Source: Haliotis asinina (taxonomy: Eukaryota > Mollusca > Gastropoda > Lepetellida > Haliotidae). From it: a DNA stretch of 64,000 nucleotides. The DNA is taken from NCBI RefSeq assembly GCF_037392515.1, contig NC_090295.1, forward strand, positions 19,422,001 through 19,486,000, in the 5' to 3' direction. The notes beneath the pieces were generated by a model. That model made no database searches. It saw only the letters and a program-made list of their open reading frames with translations, and had not been told where the DNA came from. The translations under genes were made by a program, and so were the position numbers. Shown here piece after piece: positions 11,373 through 23,800 of the stretch (positions are counted from its first letter, which is position 1; every line of letters starts with the position of its first letter).

Positions 11373-11599
11373 CCGCCATAGTAGCTGGAATATATAATAA
11401 CCTGGAAACTATAATAATTCTTCCAGGGTTTGTATTTGTTGTAGTGTAATTATAATACCTAGAATTTGTTGTTGGGGAATTAGGTTGAGACCGCAATACC
11501 TTCATATAAACAAGAGTGCATCGATTAGTAGCCAGTCTTTATTCGGAGCATTTCATGAGTCAAATTATATATTAACACATTCTGGAGTTCAGAGCGTAA

Positions 11600-12640
11600 T
11601 GCTAGAAACAACATCAAAGCCATCAGTTGGACTAGTTGACTGGACAAAACAAGATATCCAGAGTCTTGACCGCCTGACCAGTTGGATCATGTCTGATAAC
11701 AGAGCCCAGAGGTCAGAGTTTAATTAATGTGGAGGCTCTTCATGCTAGAATTTTACTCTGTACTTTTGCACACTGCTATTTACCGGATGATGATCTGGTG
11801 ATGCACGTCAAGACTCAAGATGAAAGCAAGTAATTCCACAGCTATTTACCGGATGATGATCTGGTGATGCACGTCAAGACTCACGATGAAAGCAAGTAAC
11901 TCCACAGCTATTTACCGGATGATCATCTGGTGATGCACGTCAAGACTCACGATGAAAGCAAGTAATTCCACAGCTATTTACCGGATGATCATCTGGTGAT
12001 GCACGTCAAGACTCACGATGAAAGCAAGTAACTCCACAGCTATTTACCGGATGATGATCTGGTGATGCACGTCAAGACTCACGATGAAAGCAAGTAATTC
12101 CACAGCTATTTACCGGATGATGATCTGGTGATGCACGTCAAGACTCAAGATGAAAGCAAGTAATTCCACAGCTATTTTAAGCGTACCAAGGTTGTTGGGC
12201 ACAATCTGAAATTTGAGGGTGATAATACTGATGGTAATGCACTGCTGGACGGCACAGCGATGAGAGTCAACCAGTCTGCTTAGAGTAAGTCATTTGTGGA
12301 GAAGTTTTCTGAGAAGCCACTCCATCGTGTGCACGTGCAGTGTATGGAATAGAATAGCAATCCAATCGACTCCTTCGTCTGGATGAAGTTGCTGGTCTAA
12401 AATGTGAAACTGAGGGTTTCCTTTCTGCTTTTTAGGACCAGTCACTTCTCAATAGCAATCGCCACATGTGAATCTTAAAGAAAATATTAACATGAAATGT
12501 CGACTTTGTAATGAATTTACACATAATGTATTCGAGAAAAATTGGCCAGTAATGTTCACATACGTTAACGTAGATCGACATCAACACTGCCAGTCCGACC
12601 ATCAGACTACCATGTAGAAAGTTAGTGCTAAGAAATGTTG
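11600..12640 (+). pseudogene. LINE reverse transcriptase C-terminal relic
   Basis: Scattered blocks match the C-terminal region of non-LTR reverse transcriptases: VDWTKQDIQSLDRLTSWIMS (about 11630), EKPLHRVHVQ (about 12312-12345), GLKCETEGFLSAF (about 12393-12430) and a zinc-knuckle-like MKCRLCNEFTHNVFEKNW (about 12491). They lie in several frames with stops. A 66-bp tandem array sits inside. Confidence 0.5.
11776..12177 (+). repeat. 66-bp tandem array, about 6 copies
   Basis: CTATTTACCGGATGATGATC recurs every 66 bp from 11776; copies differ at only a few bases. The unit is a multiple of three and reads YLPDDDLVMHVKTQDESK plus a stop in each copy, so it is an amplified piece of the LINE relic. 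Confidence 0.95.
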
Positions 12641-13031
12641 CTTGTTAAAAAGGATATTCAGAGACCCACCATCACCAATGTGATTGGTTTGGATTGTGAG
12701 TAACATAGCTATAAAATAGTGGTGGAACTGTAAAGCTGGTAGTGTCTCAAGGAACTGATCAAACATCTATGATTCCTCGTCAGACTTTATGAGCGTGATT
12801 GTTCCGTTCTGTGAACGAGTTACACATTCTTGTGTACATTAACTAAGGATAAATGCATGCATGGTTATTGGTGCTTTTTAACATTAATAAAACATTTTCC
12901 ACCTCGGCTTCTTGGCCATGATAAGGGGAAAATATAACAATGACTCTCAACCACCCTACCCTACTCCGCCCCACCCAACCTCAACCATCAACCTCCTCCC
13001 AAGAACATTACATTGTCAGCCCAGGAGGTAA
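12641..13031. other. Unassigned sequence
   Basis: Includes a C-rich run (about 12950-13010) and no recognised gene. Confidence 0.35.
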
Positions 13032-14176
13032 CTAGTAGTATTCTTTCGAAATAATAAGGTAGTTGTCATAATTATCATCTCTGAAGGTTTCTGGGTTCAT
13101 ACAAGCTATTCGGTTCTGCACTCGGTCAAAGAAACAGTCAACAATATCTTCTTTCTCAACTTGTGCCCTTGAGTTGGAAAGTCCGGCGATGAATATAAAG
13201 TTGCTCCAGTTTCTGTGGGCTGCCACATACGCCCTGGCAAATCCAACCCTGTCATCGATTCCCTCCAGCTCCTTCTTTTCCTTCCAGGTGGAGTAGTACA
13301 TGTCTCTGACTTTGACGACGTCGGCTGAAACAAGACGCAGACCCGACACCCAGACCGGAGATGATGGATTTTCCAGCGGCGCTTTGACATCTCTGATGTT
13401 GTAGGTTGTAGTGGCATATAGGCACATTTGTGTTGATGAATTCCTCATTTGTGATGGTACCCGAATTGCGGAATCTTTTCCACTCTTCTGTCAAAACAGG
13501 AATAAAGTTTTGCAAAGAATATCTCCTCGATTCCCTAAAGTATTCGCACGACAAGGAGGCAACTAGAACTCCATCTTTCTTGGGTTCTTTACTCCTCACA
13601 AGGATAAACGTCTCCCAGTCTGAACAACCCTGATCCTGTATGGCTTTCCTTTCTTCTGCGCAACTGTCTTGATTAAAGCAAATTGATTCCTTGAAGTGAG
13701 TCGGTGTTTCCCACAACCAGTGAGCAGCGATCATACACATAATAGAATGCGTGGACCTGGACGGTGCACATTGCTTGTAGAAGTCTACCCCAGATGCCAG
13801 AACAAAGACATTATCCATGTCAAGAAGATACGATTTACGGTCAGATATTAATCCAGAGATACATTTGAACAAAGAGTTGAAGTCGTTTAAGGCTCGACCT
13901 TCTTAGATGACATTGAACTGACACTGGGGACTGTCGTTCTTTCAGAGTTGTTAGTATTTTCCTCAGGAATGGCATCGAAGTTGACCCATCTCCTGCGCCG
14001 TAGTCGCCGATGTTGCCAACAGGCTCGTTAAAAGGAATATCCGCTATAAAGGCTTATACCTTGTCAAACGCAGGCTTTGCATATTCTTCAGTTTGCTTGG
14101 AAAATGTTGCGCCATAATGCCCTGACCCTCGTTCACCGTAGTGGGTATAACCTGTATTACCTCGATTCATGGACAT
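13032..14176 (-). pseudogene. SABATH-like SAM-dependent carboxyl methyltransferase, broken
   Basis: Read from an ATG at 14176 the minus strand gives MSMNRGNTGYTHYGERGSGH, then GNIGDYGAGDGSTSMPFL (SAM-binding loop), NDFNSLFKCISGLISD, PSRSTHSIMCMIAAHWLWE, DWETFILVRSKE, and a C-terminal FFDRV...YLIISKEYY ending at a TAG (13034-13032). This block order matches the SABATH family (Methyltransf_7), which methylates carboxyl groups of small acids with SAM. The span of 381 codons is the family's usual size, and no intron interrupts it. It is broken: in-frame TAA at 14056-14054, a frame change near 13925, a TAA at 13905-13903, and a second frame change near 13400-13425. It could be a retro-copy or an old single-exon gene. 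Assembly indels could explain the frame changes but not easily both stops. Confidence 0.65.
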
Positions 14177-14480
14177 GGCTGTTTAAATCAGTTGAAGGCT
14201 GGTCTGACTATAGAAAATCAGTTCTCTGAAATCTGTTGCTTTTGTGTTTTTCTTCTTCAGTGACTTGTCAATGCCCTGTGGTTTCTAAAACAAAATATCA
14301 GTGTGTTAAACCAATTTGAAAGTTTTCATCCACAACATGAGATGGTTGTATGACAGAACGACGTTGTATGATAGTTAAAACGTTTTATCTATCGCGTGAG
14401 ACGTTTCTTTCCATTTTACAGAACGACTTTGCAGTACAACGTCGCAATTGTGTGAAATGAAGGGGCAATAAATTGCAAAA

Positions 14481-14541
14481 GAGGTGAGGTGAGGTGAGGT
14501 GAGGTGAGGTGAGGTGAGGTGAGGTGAGGTGAGGTGAGGTG
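14481..14541 (+). repeat. GAGGT pentanucleotide array
   Basis: About twelve copies of GAGGT directly abut the SINE-C copy at 14542 and probably are its variable 3' tail. Confidence 0.95.
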
Positions 14542-14745
14542 AAATGGGGTTTAACGTCGTACTTCAGAATATTTCGCTCATATGACAACGTGCATGCGTG
14601 TGTATGTGTGGCTGTTTGTACTAGTCTAGTCTTAAACTGGTTTTATAGTGCTAGTTCACTGAGATACCATGCCTCAGTGAAGCATCTATACCTCACTCAG
14701 ACACATTATACTGACACCGACCCGACAAGTCCTTGCTGTTCACCG
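14542..14745 (-). repeat. SINE-C copy, 3' part
   Basis: It shares GGTTTAACGTCGTACTTCAG, ACTGGTTTTATAGTGCTAG and CTCAGACACATTATACTGAC with the longer copy at 63541-63872, but lacks the tRNA-like head. Confidence 0.8.
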
Positions 14746-16888
14746 TTCACTTAACATGTGATGGTAATTGTACAAATTCAGATCTAACCATTTGTATGTC
14801 CTTATTAAGTCAGAGTAATATTCTCTTTCCCTGGCACTTCATAGCAAAACTGTGCCATCATTTGTTTCAGCATTTGTGAGAACTTTCTGTACTAACTGGA
14901 AAATTCTTATACACCTTCATCAAGTGAAACAACTATTTTCACTAACATGTAACTGTGGATTAAACAGAAGCCATTTTACCCTGGTTGTCAAGTATAACGT
15001 TTATCCAATCAAATGGAGTAGTCATCAAAATGCCAACCAGATGACATAAACTGCTTTTTTGATATCCCACAATACTAGTTCTGTATATAGTAGAACAAAG
15101 GCTGTGATTACCTGATATTGTATCTCAAACAATTATGTAACAGAGAATGGGGAAAGGGCGTAGATTCGACTTTTGAGTCAGAAGTAATGCTACAACATAT
15201 ATTTTGATTGTAATTTAGATTGTATTTCAAAATACAAAAAGATGAGGATCGGTGAACATACCAAGGCTCATGCAACACCTCTCTCGTACAACATAAAGAG
15301 AGAAAAAACTATAATGAGAAAACGTCATAAAATAACCAGGTGTGGTGACAAGGGTAAACAATGTAACAATTATAATGTCATAAATCAATCAGACTTATGA
15401 CAGTATGTTAAGTTATATGGCAACATTGTGTAATCATATGTCATATCTAAGCGTCTTTGCGTAATTATGGAGTTAGCATGTTTGATATCTAAGTATATTT
15501 CAAAAGCAGGACATATGCATGATAAAGTAAGCCACTGTCCACTGATTTCAAGATTTCCATATTCGCTTTTAAGTTGAGCTGGAATGACTGTAAACAACAG
15601 ATATTAAATCAAGGCCTTTCACAAACTAATAGAATATCTAGTCTGATCAGGACATAATCGGGACAGGCAAAGATATATTGTATATTGTATTCAGTGTAGT
15701 AGGTTCTCAGCCATATATCTATAAATTTATCAGCATCGAGATCGATACAACCAAGTAGATGGCGGGAGAGAATGATTTGGCAGAATCGTGAACCGTAGTT
15801 AAGAGTTAAGTAATTTGTTTTAATAACGCTGTCCTTTCCAAGTCAAGTCAGTGTTAACGGAGAATCCTGCGTTTTTCACGCAACAAGATAAACAGACAAA
15901 AATAAATGAAAACACGCAAAGACAACATGCCGGATTGTTGAGCTGAAAATAAATGTACAAGCCACGGATGGGGCTGAGATTCTACGCCAGTTTTGCCGGA
16001 TTAGACAGATGCCTTTTATGACAGCTTCCATTGTATAGATTATTATTTTCACGTTTATGACGTTTAAGAGTAGTTCCTTTAATAGTACATATGTGGGGAA
16101 TGAACGCTGCAAAAATGATCTAAAACGAAGATTTGGCCATATATTTGACATTCGTTACAAAAATAACATAAATCAGCGTCCTTGAATTCTGCGTAATTGA
16201 AGTAGGCTCGTTGTTGAGCTATGTCAAACCATACATGTTTAAGACTGCCTTTCATTTGAAGTAGCTATCATATATTGTACCAATGTTTTGTACCCTCACG
16301 TTTGAAAGTAATGACGTCAGTGTCTTGCCACTTGACAAACATCTTATTGCCCTTTATAAAATTAATAATTGATGAAAATATCCCCCTGACTGTGAAATAA
16401 TGAAATACATAGATTTAGTTAGCTAAGCTTAACCATCACGACATATGACAACGTTGAAATGACACCGATCGTATAGCGTAAATTGTACATAAAAGAATTG
16501 ATAGGGTATTTCATCGATGCGTCATTGTACAAAGAAAATGAATCGCGTAAATTTATATCCTCCCAAAAATGTAACTATCATGCTTACGGGATGTTCATGA
16601 CAAACGTTGATGTGGTGATGTTCACCAATTCGAGATTGCTGACCAGAAATGCGCTTCACGCATTATTCGGAGTGACTCGGACCGCATTCGGCAGGGTGAG
16701 GTTGGGGTGCTTGATGTTTGACACACTAATCAACATCACTAATTATCTAAGTGACAAATATACATAATGATCGGTCACATACGGGGTTATCGTTAAAGCA
16801 CGCTCAAATGTGCTGTTAGCCTCTCGATGTTAAGAAGATAGGGTACATTCTCATGACCTTAATGCCGCCCCCTGGTGAACGTAACATC
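14746..16888. other. Unassigned AT-rich sequence
   Basis: About 2.1 kb without a recognisable gene. Open frames such as 16483-16767 have no known domain and no splice context. Confidence 0.35.
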
Positions 16889-16999
16889 TGGGCCTATATT
16901 TTCGAAGCTCTCTTAGCGCTAAGATAGTCGTAACTGACATACATTAACATTAACATACGACTATCTTAGCGTTAAGAGGGCATCGAAAATATAGGCCCA
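16889..16999. repeat. Foldback MITE, TTTTCGAAGCTCTCTTAGCG family
   Basis: A 111-bp near-perfect hairpin from TGGGCCTATATTTTCGAAGC to its complement ATATAGGCCCA. A related copy lies at 44283-44395. Confidence 0.85.
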
Positions 17000-17937
17000 G
17001 GGGGTAGTTTTCCATCTGACCAACGCTGCTGAAAAATATCAAATGGGTTTACATGAGTGATTAGTCTATTGCCTTTGCTAAATGTAGCATTGGTGTATTT
17101 CACGCCGCTTTAGCATTATCACGGATATAATATACAACAAACCAAAATATGGGAACATTCTAAAATTTGATAATCAGATACAAACCTAAAGGTGGTAAGT
17201 TCATTTTATACTCAGAGGTAAATGCAATATTCTGTGCTCTTAATGAGGACTTTAAACGACACATTGGAACATGAGAAACAGCTACTCGGTATGTTTGCCT
17301 GCACGAGTTTTTGGACAGTTGCGTCATCGGGACAATGTTGCGTTTGGGGGAATGCTTTCTGCTAGGGTTCAAACCTGTAACAGTCCATTTGTCTTTTTGG
17401 CAAGTACTTTAAAAGTGACAAATTTCCTTTGCCAGGTAGTTTATTCATCGATTTTATAACACAACTATATTATATTGGTGTATAAATATGTGTGTAGGTG
17501 TCCTTTTAGGAGAACAATTACTAACCCTGAATGTTTAAAGGTCGCTCCATTTATCTGTTGCAATTTAAGCTGGATGATTCAAACCTGATGGACGTTAATA
17601 GCTGTCAGCCGGTGGTCAACAGATCGTCCAGCGCCCACGTGGAGATAAAGGTCAAGGATTTTCATCATTATCTGGAAAATAAACACATAATTCAGTTTAT
17701 TCTGTCAAGTTTGTATATTAATGAAATAATCTGCAAATGATTCCATTGAATTTGGTAGGTTTTTAGTCTCGAAATGATCAGCTCCTGCGCTTTATTCTTC
17801 TGCCGAACGGTGTCAGCAGTTTGCCTTTTGTTTGTTTGTTTTTGTTTCGTTATGCTTTTTTGTTTACAGACGTAGGGATACCGATTATAAAATTAATGGT
17901 TTTTGGTTGTCCTTTATCGTATGTCCATTGTTGAGTA
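17000..17937. other. Unassigned AT-rich sequence
   Basis: No gene or repeat recognised. Confidence 0.35.
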
Positions 17938-18098
17938 ACGCCTCACTCGGCAGTGTTCCAGGTTCATCACGACGATCCGTAAATAATCGAGTCTGGATCA
18001 GACGCCCCAGTGCTTGACAAAATGAGTATCGAACTACGCAAATGGGATACGATGCATGAACCATGTCTCGAGGATGACCACCCGATCCCGTTAGTTGG
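17938..18098 (-). repeat. SINE-A copy, diverged
   Basis: Tail (ACGCCTCACTCGGCAGTGTT) and middle (GTAAATAATCGAGTCTGGAT) are recognisable. Confidence 0.7.
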
Positions 18099-18415
18099 AC
18101 GGTTTGAATCTACGAATCTGTGAGTCTGCAGATCTGCCCCGACACCGGAAAAAGGCGGTTTAAGTCATTATCACTTGATGTCAGTTGATGGTACATATTA
18201 CTGCCTTGAATGGCTTTCGGAAACAAGAACTATTCAGGCGGAATTGGTACAAGGGGTCCGAGTAGGATCTTCTTATTATTAGACTGCGATATGGTATGTA
18301 TTTCAGTTAGTGAATGAGTCAGTCAGTTTTATGGGGAAACGATTCGCAAGGAGAGGAATGAAATGAGTTTTATGGGCTGGAATGATGGAAAACTTCATCA
18401 GTTTCAGTTTCATTC

Positions 18416-18520
18416 AGACCAAGGACGTCAGGTCAAGTGCGTCAGGTCAAGGACGTCAAGTCAAGGGCGTCAGGTCAAGGATGTCAGGTCAAGTGCGTCA
18501 GGTCAAGGACTTCAGGTCGG
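18416..18520 (+). repeat. 14-bp tandem repeat
   Basis: About seven copies of GTCAGGTCAAGGAC with small changes. Confidence 0.9.
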
Positions 18521-18712
18521 GGCAATCCAAATGTATTGGTTCAGAAGAAACAGTGAGAAACATGTTCATGATTTTATTTCCCTATCATGTTCTGTGAGCA
18601 GTTTCGTGTCGTACAAAAGTAGTTGACTGATTTACAGAGACACACAATCATGCAAATGTTTACCCCCAAAACTGACCTTCAAACCTACCGGTCCTTCTTC
18701 TGGTTCGATGAA

Positions 18713-18866
18713 TGAGTGAGTGAATGAGTGAGTCTGATTTTAAGCAGCTTTTAGGAATATTCCAGCAATATCAGTGCGGAGGACCCTGGAAATGGGCTTC
18801 ACACATTGCACCCATGTAGGGAATCGAACGCTGGTGACCAGCGAACACTTTAACCGAACACTTCAA
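18713..18866 (-). repeat. SINE-B copy (tRNA-derived)
   Basis: Tail side (GATTTTAAGCAGCTTTTAGG) through the box-B region (GGGAATCGAACGC), diverged head. Confidence 0.75.
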
Positions 18867-19274
18867 CCGCATTGCTACTCCATCAACTCGGAGATATAAA
18901 CCCATATTGGAAGAGTGAGGCAACAATACACTAGCACAGAAAGTCAGAGATCGAACCCACACAGCCTACCCCACGAACGACTTTGTCTCGGGAAGCGTTC
19001 GAGTATATTAAAAAATACAAGAAAATGTCTACGTTGCTGCATTAACGAATACTAGATTCGTCTTGAAATGCGTCACGTTTAGTTCATCAATACTTCTTTA
19101 TGAAATGTCTTGTCATATACTGTCCACAAATATAAACACCTGGACGAGAAAGTTGTTGCGAAAATGCTGTATTTTCAAGCAACATTTAACTCGTCCACAA
19201 TTAGACTTTAGAGCGTGAAATTGTACACTAGTTTAGAAGAGGGTAATGTCTATATAACCAAGTGGATACTTTTA

Positions 19275-19615
19275 GATAACGGAGACGCTGAGCGCGATGG
19301 TGATGACGTAGCACGACCCCGACGTCGGGTTTCCTGGCTCTCAGAACAATCTCTTTCAGCCTGTTCCGGATATACTCTGTTGTCCAGGCACCCTGGCTGC
19401 TGTGCTCTCACCCGTGGAAGTACGATCACGCAACTGTAGTACCCGGAGATACCGATCTTGTGCTGCAGTGGTAACTCGGAGTGTGCCTGTACGGGGACGA
19501 TCATGTGTTATACCTGTTTGGTTGCAACGAGCTCCAAGCCATGATGTCTTACTCAGACTAACACGCCGGGCATCAAATGATTGGTAATCTCAAGCATGCA
19601 TTCCTCCAATGGCGA
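19275..19615 (-). pseudogene. Tc1-like transposase N-terminal scrap
   Basis: The minus strand reads DRPRTGTLRVTTAAQDRYLR then LRDRTSTGEST, the helix-turn-helix region of Tc1-type transposases, followed by fragments in shifted frames. No terminal repeats found. Confidence 0.6.
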
Positions 19616-20221
19616 TGTTCCGTGTCGCAGAGTCGGGACGTGACGTAGTGATTTGACCTTGAAACTAATTCAAACCGAACGCCGATTTCTGAAAGTAATC
19701 TGGATTTTGTATTGCCAGACAGCGCACTATTTTTACTAGAGGGTGATTTCTGTTGCGTTGATGCGATGCCTTCCTAATCCTTGTAAGAAATCTTAACAAA
19801 ATCAACATTTTGAGGTAAAATCGATTTTTACTTGTCCAGTTGTGTAAAACCATGTTAACATCACTTTTGTTGCATATTTTGACGACTGTTTGAACACAAT
19901 AGGTCATGTATAGATTTCTTTTAAATTACAAATTACCTATGCGTCTCTTTTTGAGGATAGTATATCTTCAGCAATTTTTGTCATTTGTAAATATGACTGT
20001 GTCAAGCTTACAACGACAGGACATGTGCATGCAGGGTTTATACAAAATATACGTATTGCTACGTTCATCTTTTTTCTTATACTCATCAACGTATAAACCT
20101 TACGTAAGAAATTATGTTGAAATCAGTCTGGGTAGTTTTTATAAAATTCTGCCTAGTGCAGGTGGGGTTCACCTCAGATAAATAAAACGCGTTTTGAAAA
20201 CGCACCCTCTTGGGTTTTGTT
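19616..20221. other. Unassigned AT-rich sequence
   Basis: Nothing recognised. Confidence 0.35.
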
Positions 20222-20448
20222 TGTTGTTTAACGCCGCACCTGGCAATATTCCAGCTATATGGCGTCAGTTTGTAAGTAATCGAGTCTGGACCAGACAAAC
20301 CAGTGATTGACACAATGAGCATCGATCTATGCATTTGGGAATCGATGACATGTGTCAACCATTTGAGAGAGTCTGACCACTCGATCCCGTCAGTAGCCTC
20401 TTTCGACAAACATGAGTTGCTGAAGACCAATTCTAACTTGGATCTTTC
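20222..20448 (-). repeat. SINE-A copy
   Basis: Near full length, from TTTAACGCCGCACCTGGCAA to the 5' end near CTAACTTGGATCTTTCCGC. Confidence 0.85.
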
Positions 20449-20746
20449 CGCGTCTACAGACAAGCAGAGATCAGTCTCGTACACTCAATCAAAATATCCG
20501 AAGCTCTCAATGCCAACAGAAGTGCCAACAATTACAACGGCAAACATAAACTAAATACTCTGTAGAGTTGTATTCTCACAGTGCTGCAACGAAAGTCCTC
20601 CACTTATGTTACCAGTCGGCTATTGCCCCGGTGGAAGTGACTAATTTGGGGTAATTTGCAAAGATAATTTACCATCAAAAATGTCAATCAAAGTTATAGG
20701 TCACTGTAGGCGAATATGAAAATGACGAAATTCACGGGCACTTGGC

Positions 20747-20753
20747 TATAAAA
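20747..20753 (+). promoter_or_regulatory. TATA box of the single-module secreted-protein gene
   Basis: TATAAAAAG lies 72 bp before the ATG at 20819, which predicts transcription starting near 20777 and a 5' UTR of about 40 nt. The six-module gene has the same spacing. Confidence 0.75.
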
Positions 20754-20818
20754 AGTTGGCGTTTTTCTAGAACCTCATAACAAAATCAGCACCAGCTGTG
20801 ACAATTCCCGTCAGCATC

Positions 20819-23800
20819 ATGGGCGTCAAAACCATCATCGTGCTTTCTGCTATGGGTAAGTATGACACATGGAGTTAATCTGATGGTATACCACACCTTT
20901 CTCTGTTGTTAATCTCATTGCATGCCAGTCACATGGTGCTAATCTCATTGAATGTCCAAACAACTCCGTGAAATCTGTTATTTTCAAATAACTATTGTTT
21001 GTTTATCGTTTCACGCCGCGCTCGGCAGTATTCCAGCTATATGGCTAGCCATTATTTGACTGTATGCGTTTGAGGGCATTCGAAAGGATCTAATCCCAAT
21101 CAACCCGCTTTGGAAAAGATTTAATAAATCGTATCTCAGTGAGTCAGCATAACGCCGAAGCTCGATCTGAGTCTTACCAAAACGTTTTGAAAGTTAGTAC
21201 GTGGTACTTATTGTTTTCTTTCCTGGTGTTCGGCATTATCAAGACAAGGGCGATGGGTAGCCTGTTGGTCTAATAGTATGATCGTCACGCCAAAACCCCG
21301 AGTTCGATTCCCCACATGGGTACAATGTGTGGAGCTAATTTCATTGCACTAATAATGCAGGAATATTGCTAGAAGCGGCGTAAAATTATACTCACTCCTC
21401 GAAAAAGAAAAAAGGACTTTTTGGTTTGGGGGGTCAGTGTCGGGGCTCAGGCTAAATATTTGCTTGATTGCGCGTCACTGTAAACATGTAAACTACTTTT
21501 GCTCGACACGAAGCTGATACGAAAATTAACTCATGGCGTGAACATATTTTTCGCAAAGTGCTTCGTGTGAATCAATAAATTCGGATTCCCCTAAACTGGA
21601 ATGTCCGTGGTGTGATTGAACATGAAACTACACAAGCGGTTCAAAATTTCTATGCGTCAAGTACTCATCTCAACATATATATACATCTCATCTCATTGTA
21701 ACTGAGAACAATACATCATTAATATGCCGTCTGATGTCAATGTGACTAAACTGTTGCTCACTGGACGCTGTCATGAGAAACGTTCATAGTCCTAAGAATT
21801 CTTAACTTTGATCGTAACCAATGTGTTAAGAATGGACTTAAAAAGTTCGTAGGACTACGAACGTTTCGAAAATAGTTTGTCTGATTTCTAGTATTATTAC
21901 TCCGGATAACCCAGGCTGCCTGTAAGGCGCTAGAAGATTAATCGTCACGTGACCATGACTTATCCCACCGGGTACCCATTTTCTGGGTGAACAGAGGCAA
22001 TGTTCTTGAGAATACTTACTTACCTGAGGCGAGACCATATGTACCCGCACATGGGCTTCGTTGTGGGGCAGGACTGAAGTCTTAGAACTCTCTGGAGTCA
22101 GACGTCAACGGTAACCCATCCATGGACTATCCGCGCTCGACATTGCTGAACTAACTGATTTGTGACCTGGGCCCTTAGCACATGACCACAAAACACCAAA
22201 CACTCCTTTCCTTGAGTAGATTGTCGTGAACTATTTTGGTACTACGACTGTACATAAAATACCTTCCGCACACATTGATGTTTTGAACATATATCAGGAT
22301 AAAAATAGAACTTTGATGGGTTGACATGTGAATTTGCAAATGACAAGGAATGAAACGTAAAGATCTGAATGCAATACTCCCACACTTTATTATCTTTCAG
22401 ACATTAAATTAAATTAAATAAATTAGAACACTTAAATCCATCCTGTCCTGTGGAAAGTACAGACAGCCTTACCACTGAAATCCGAAACAGGAAATAAACT
22501 GTTATTTTCACGAAACATTCTCGATCTCCACGATGATATCAATTCAAGTAACAAGGCTTTTAGGCCGATACGAGTTACGTCCCTTTGAATATCGATCGAC
22601 ATTGTTCATCCGCTCCAACAATAACAGCGAAACGCTTTTTGTCCAACACCGTGTCAGAAACAGGGCAAGTAACTGAGTGTAGTTTAGCGCCGCTTTTACC
22701 ATTTAGCAATATTCTAGCAATATCACGGTTGGGAGACACCAGAAACATGCTTCACACATTGCAACCATGTGAGGAATCGAACCCGACCGTGGACGTGACG
22801 AGCGAGCGCTTTAACCATTAGGCGACCCCACCGCCTCTACAGAAATAGAAGAGAAAAGGGTTACAGAGCATGGCACATACAAATCTAAAGGGTAATAAAT
22901 TCGTTTCACTGCCACTTGCCAGGCAGTGTCGTTCCGAGCATGAACGTCCTCTCACACATGCTATGAACGACGTTTTACTTACTGTGACATACATTGTAAT
23001 CATTAATATATTAAATTACCAGACCTTGTATTTATAATTCATGACGTATCATCTTTAATACCGTTATTTCCTCAGGGACACCTCAATGCTTACCAAACCT
23101 GTGAAGATCCGGGTTTGAACTGGTCTTCAGCACTGAGTGTGAGTGAGTTTATTTTTACGCCGCACTCAGCAACATTTCAGCTATATGGCGGCGGTCTGTA
23201 AATAATCAAGTCTGGACCAGACAATCCAACGGTCAACAGCACGAGCATCGATATGCGCAACTGGGAACTGATGAATCAGTCATCGAGTCTGACCACCCGA
23301 TGCCATTAGTCGACTCTTATGGCAAGCATGGGTTGCTGTGTACCTATTCTACCCCGGATCTTCACGGGTGTGGTCTTCAGCAATCCATGCTTGTCGTTAG
23401 AGGCGACTACGGGATCGGATGGTCGGACTTGGTTGACACATGTCATCGTATCCCAATTGTCAATAATTGTTGCAGGTCAATAATCATGCTGTTTGCTGAT
23501 CACTGGCGTTTCTGATCGAGGATCGAAGGTATACAGACCGACACCACATAGCTGAAATATTGCTGAGTGCGGCGTAAAACTAAACTTATCCACCAACTCA
23601 GCGATTACCAACTTCGGTTGTACCCATGTTCCTGAGTGAATATTGTTTTCCACGTGAACAGTTGACATCCCATCCATCAGGCAATGCATGCCAACAATTT
23701 TCCGATCATCCTTTATGTTCTGAATCTGACGCATGATTATGATCGCCTCTGCTCACACAGCAGAAAATGGGTACCAGGAGGGAGAAGTTTATAACCTTCT

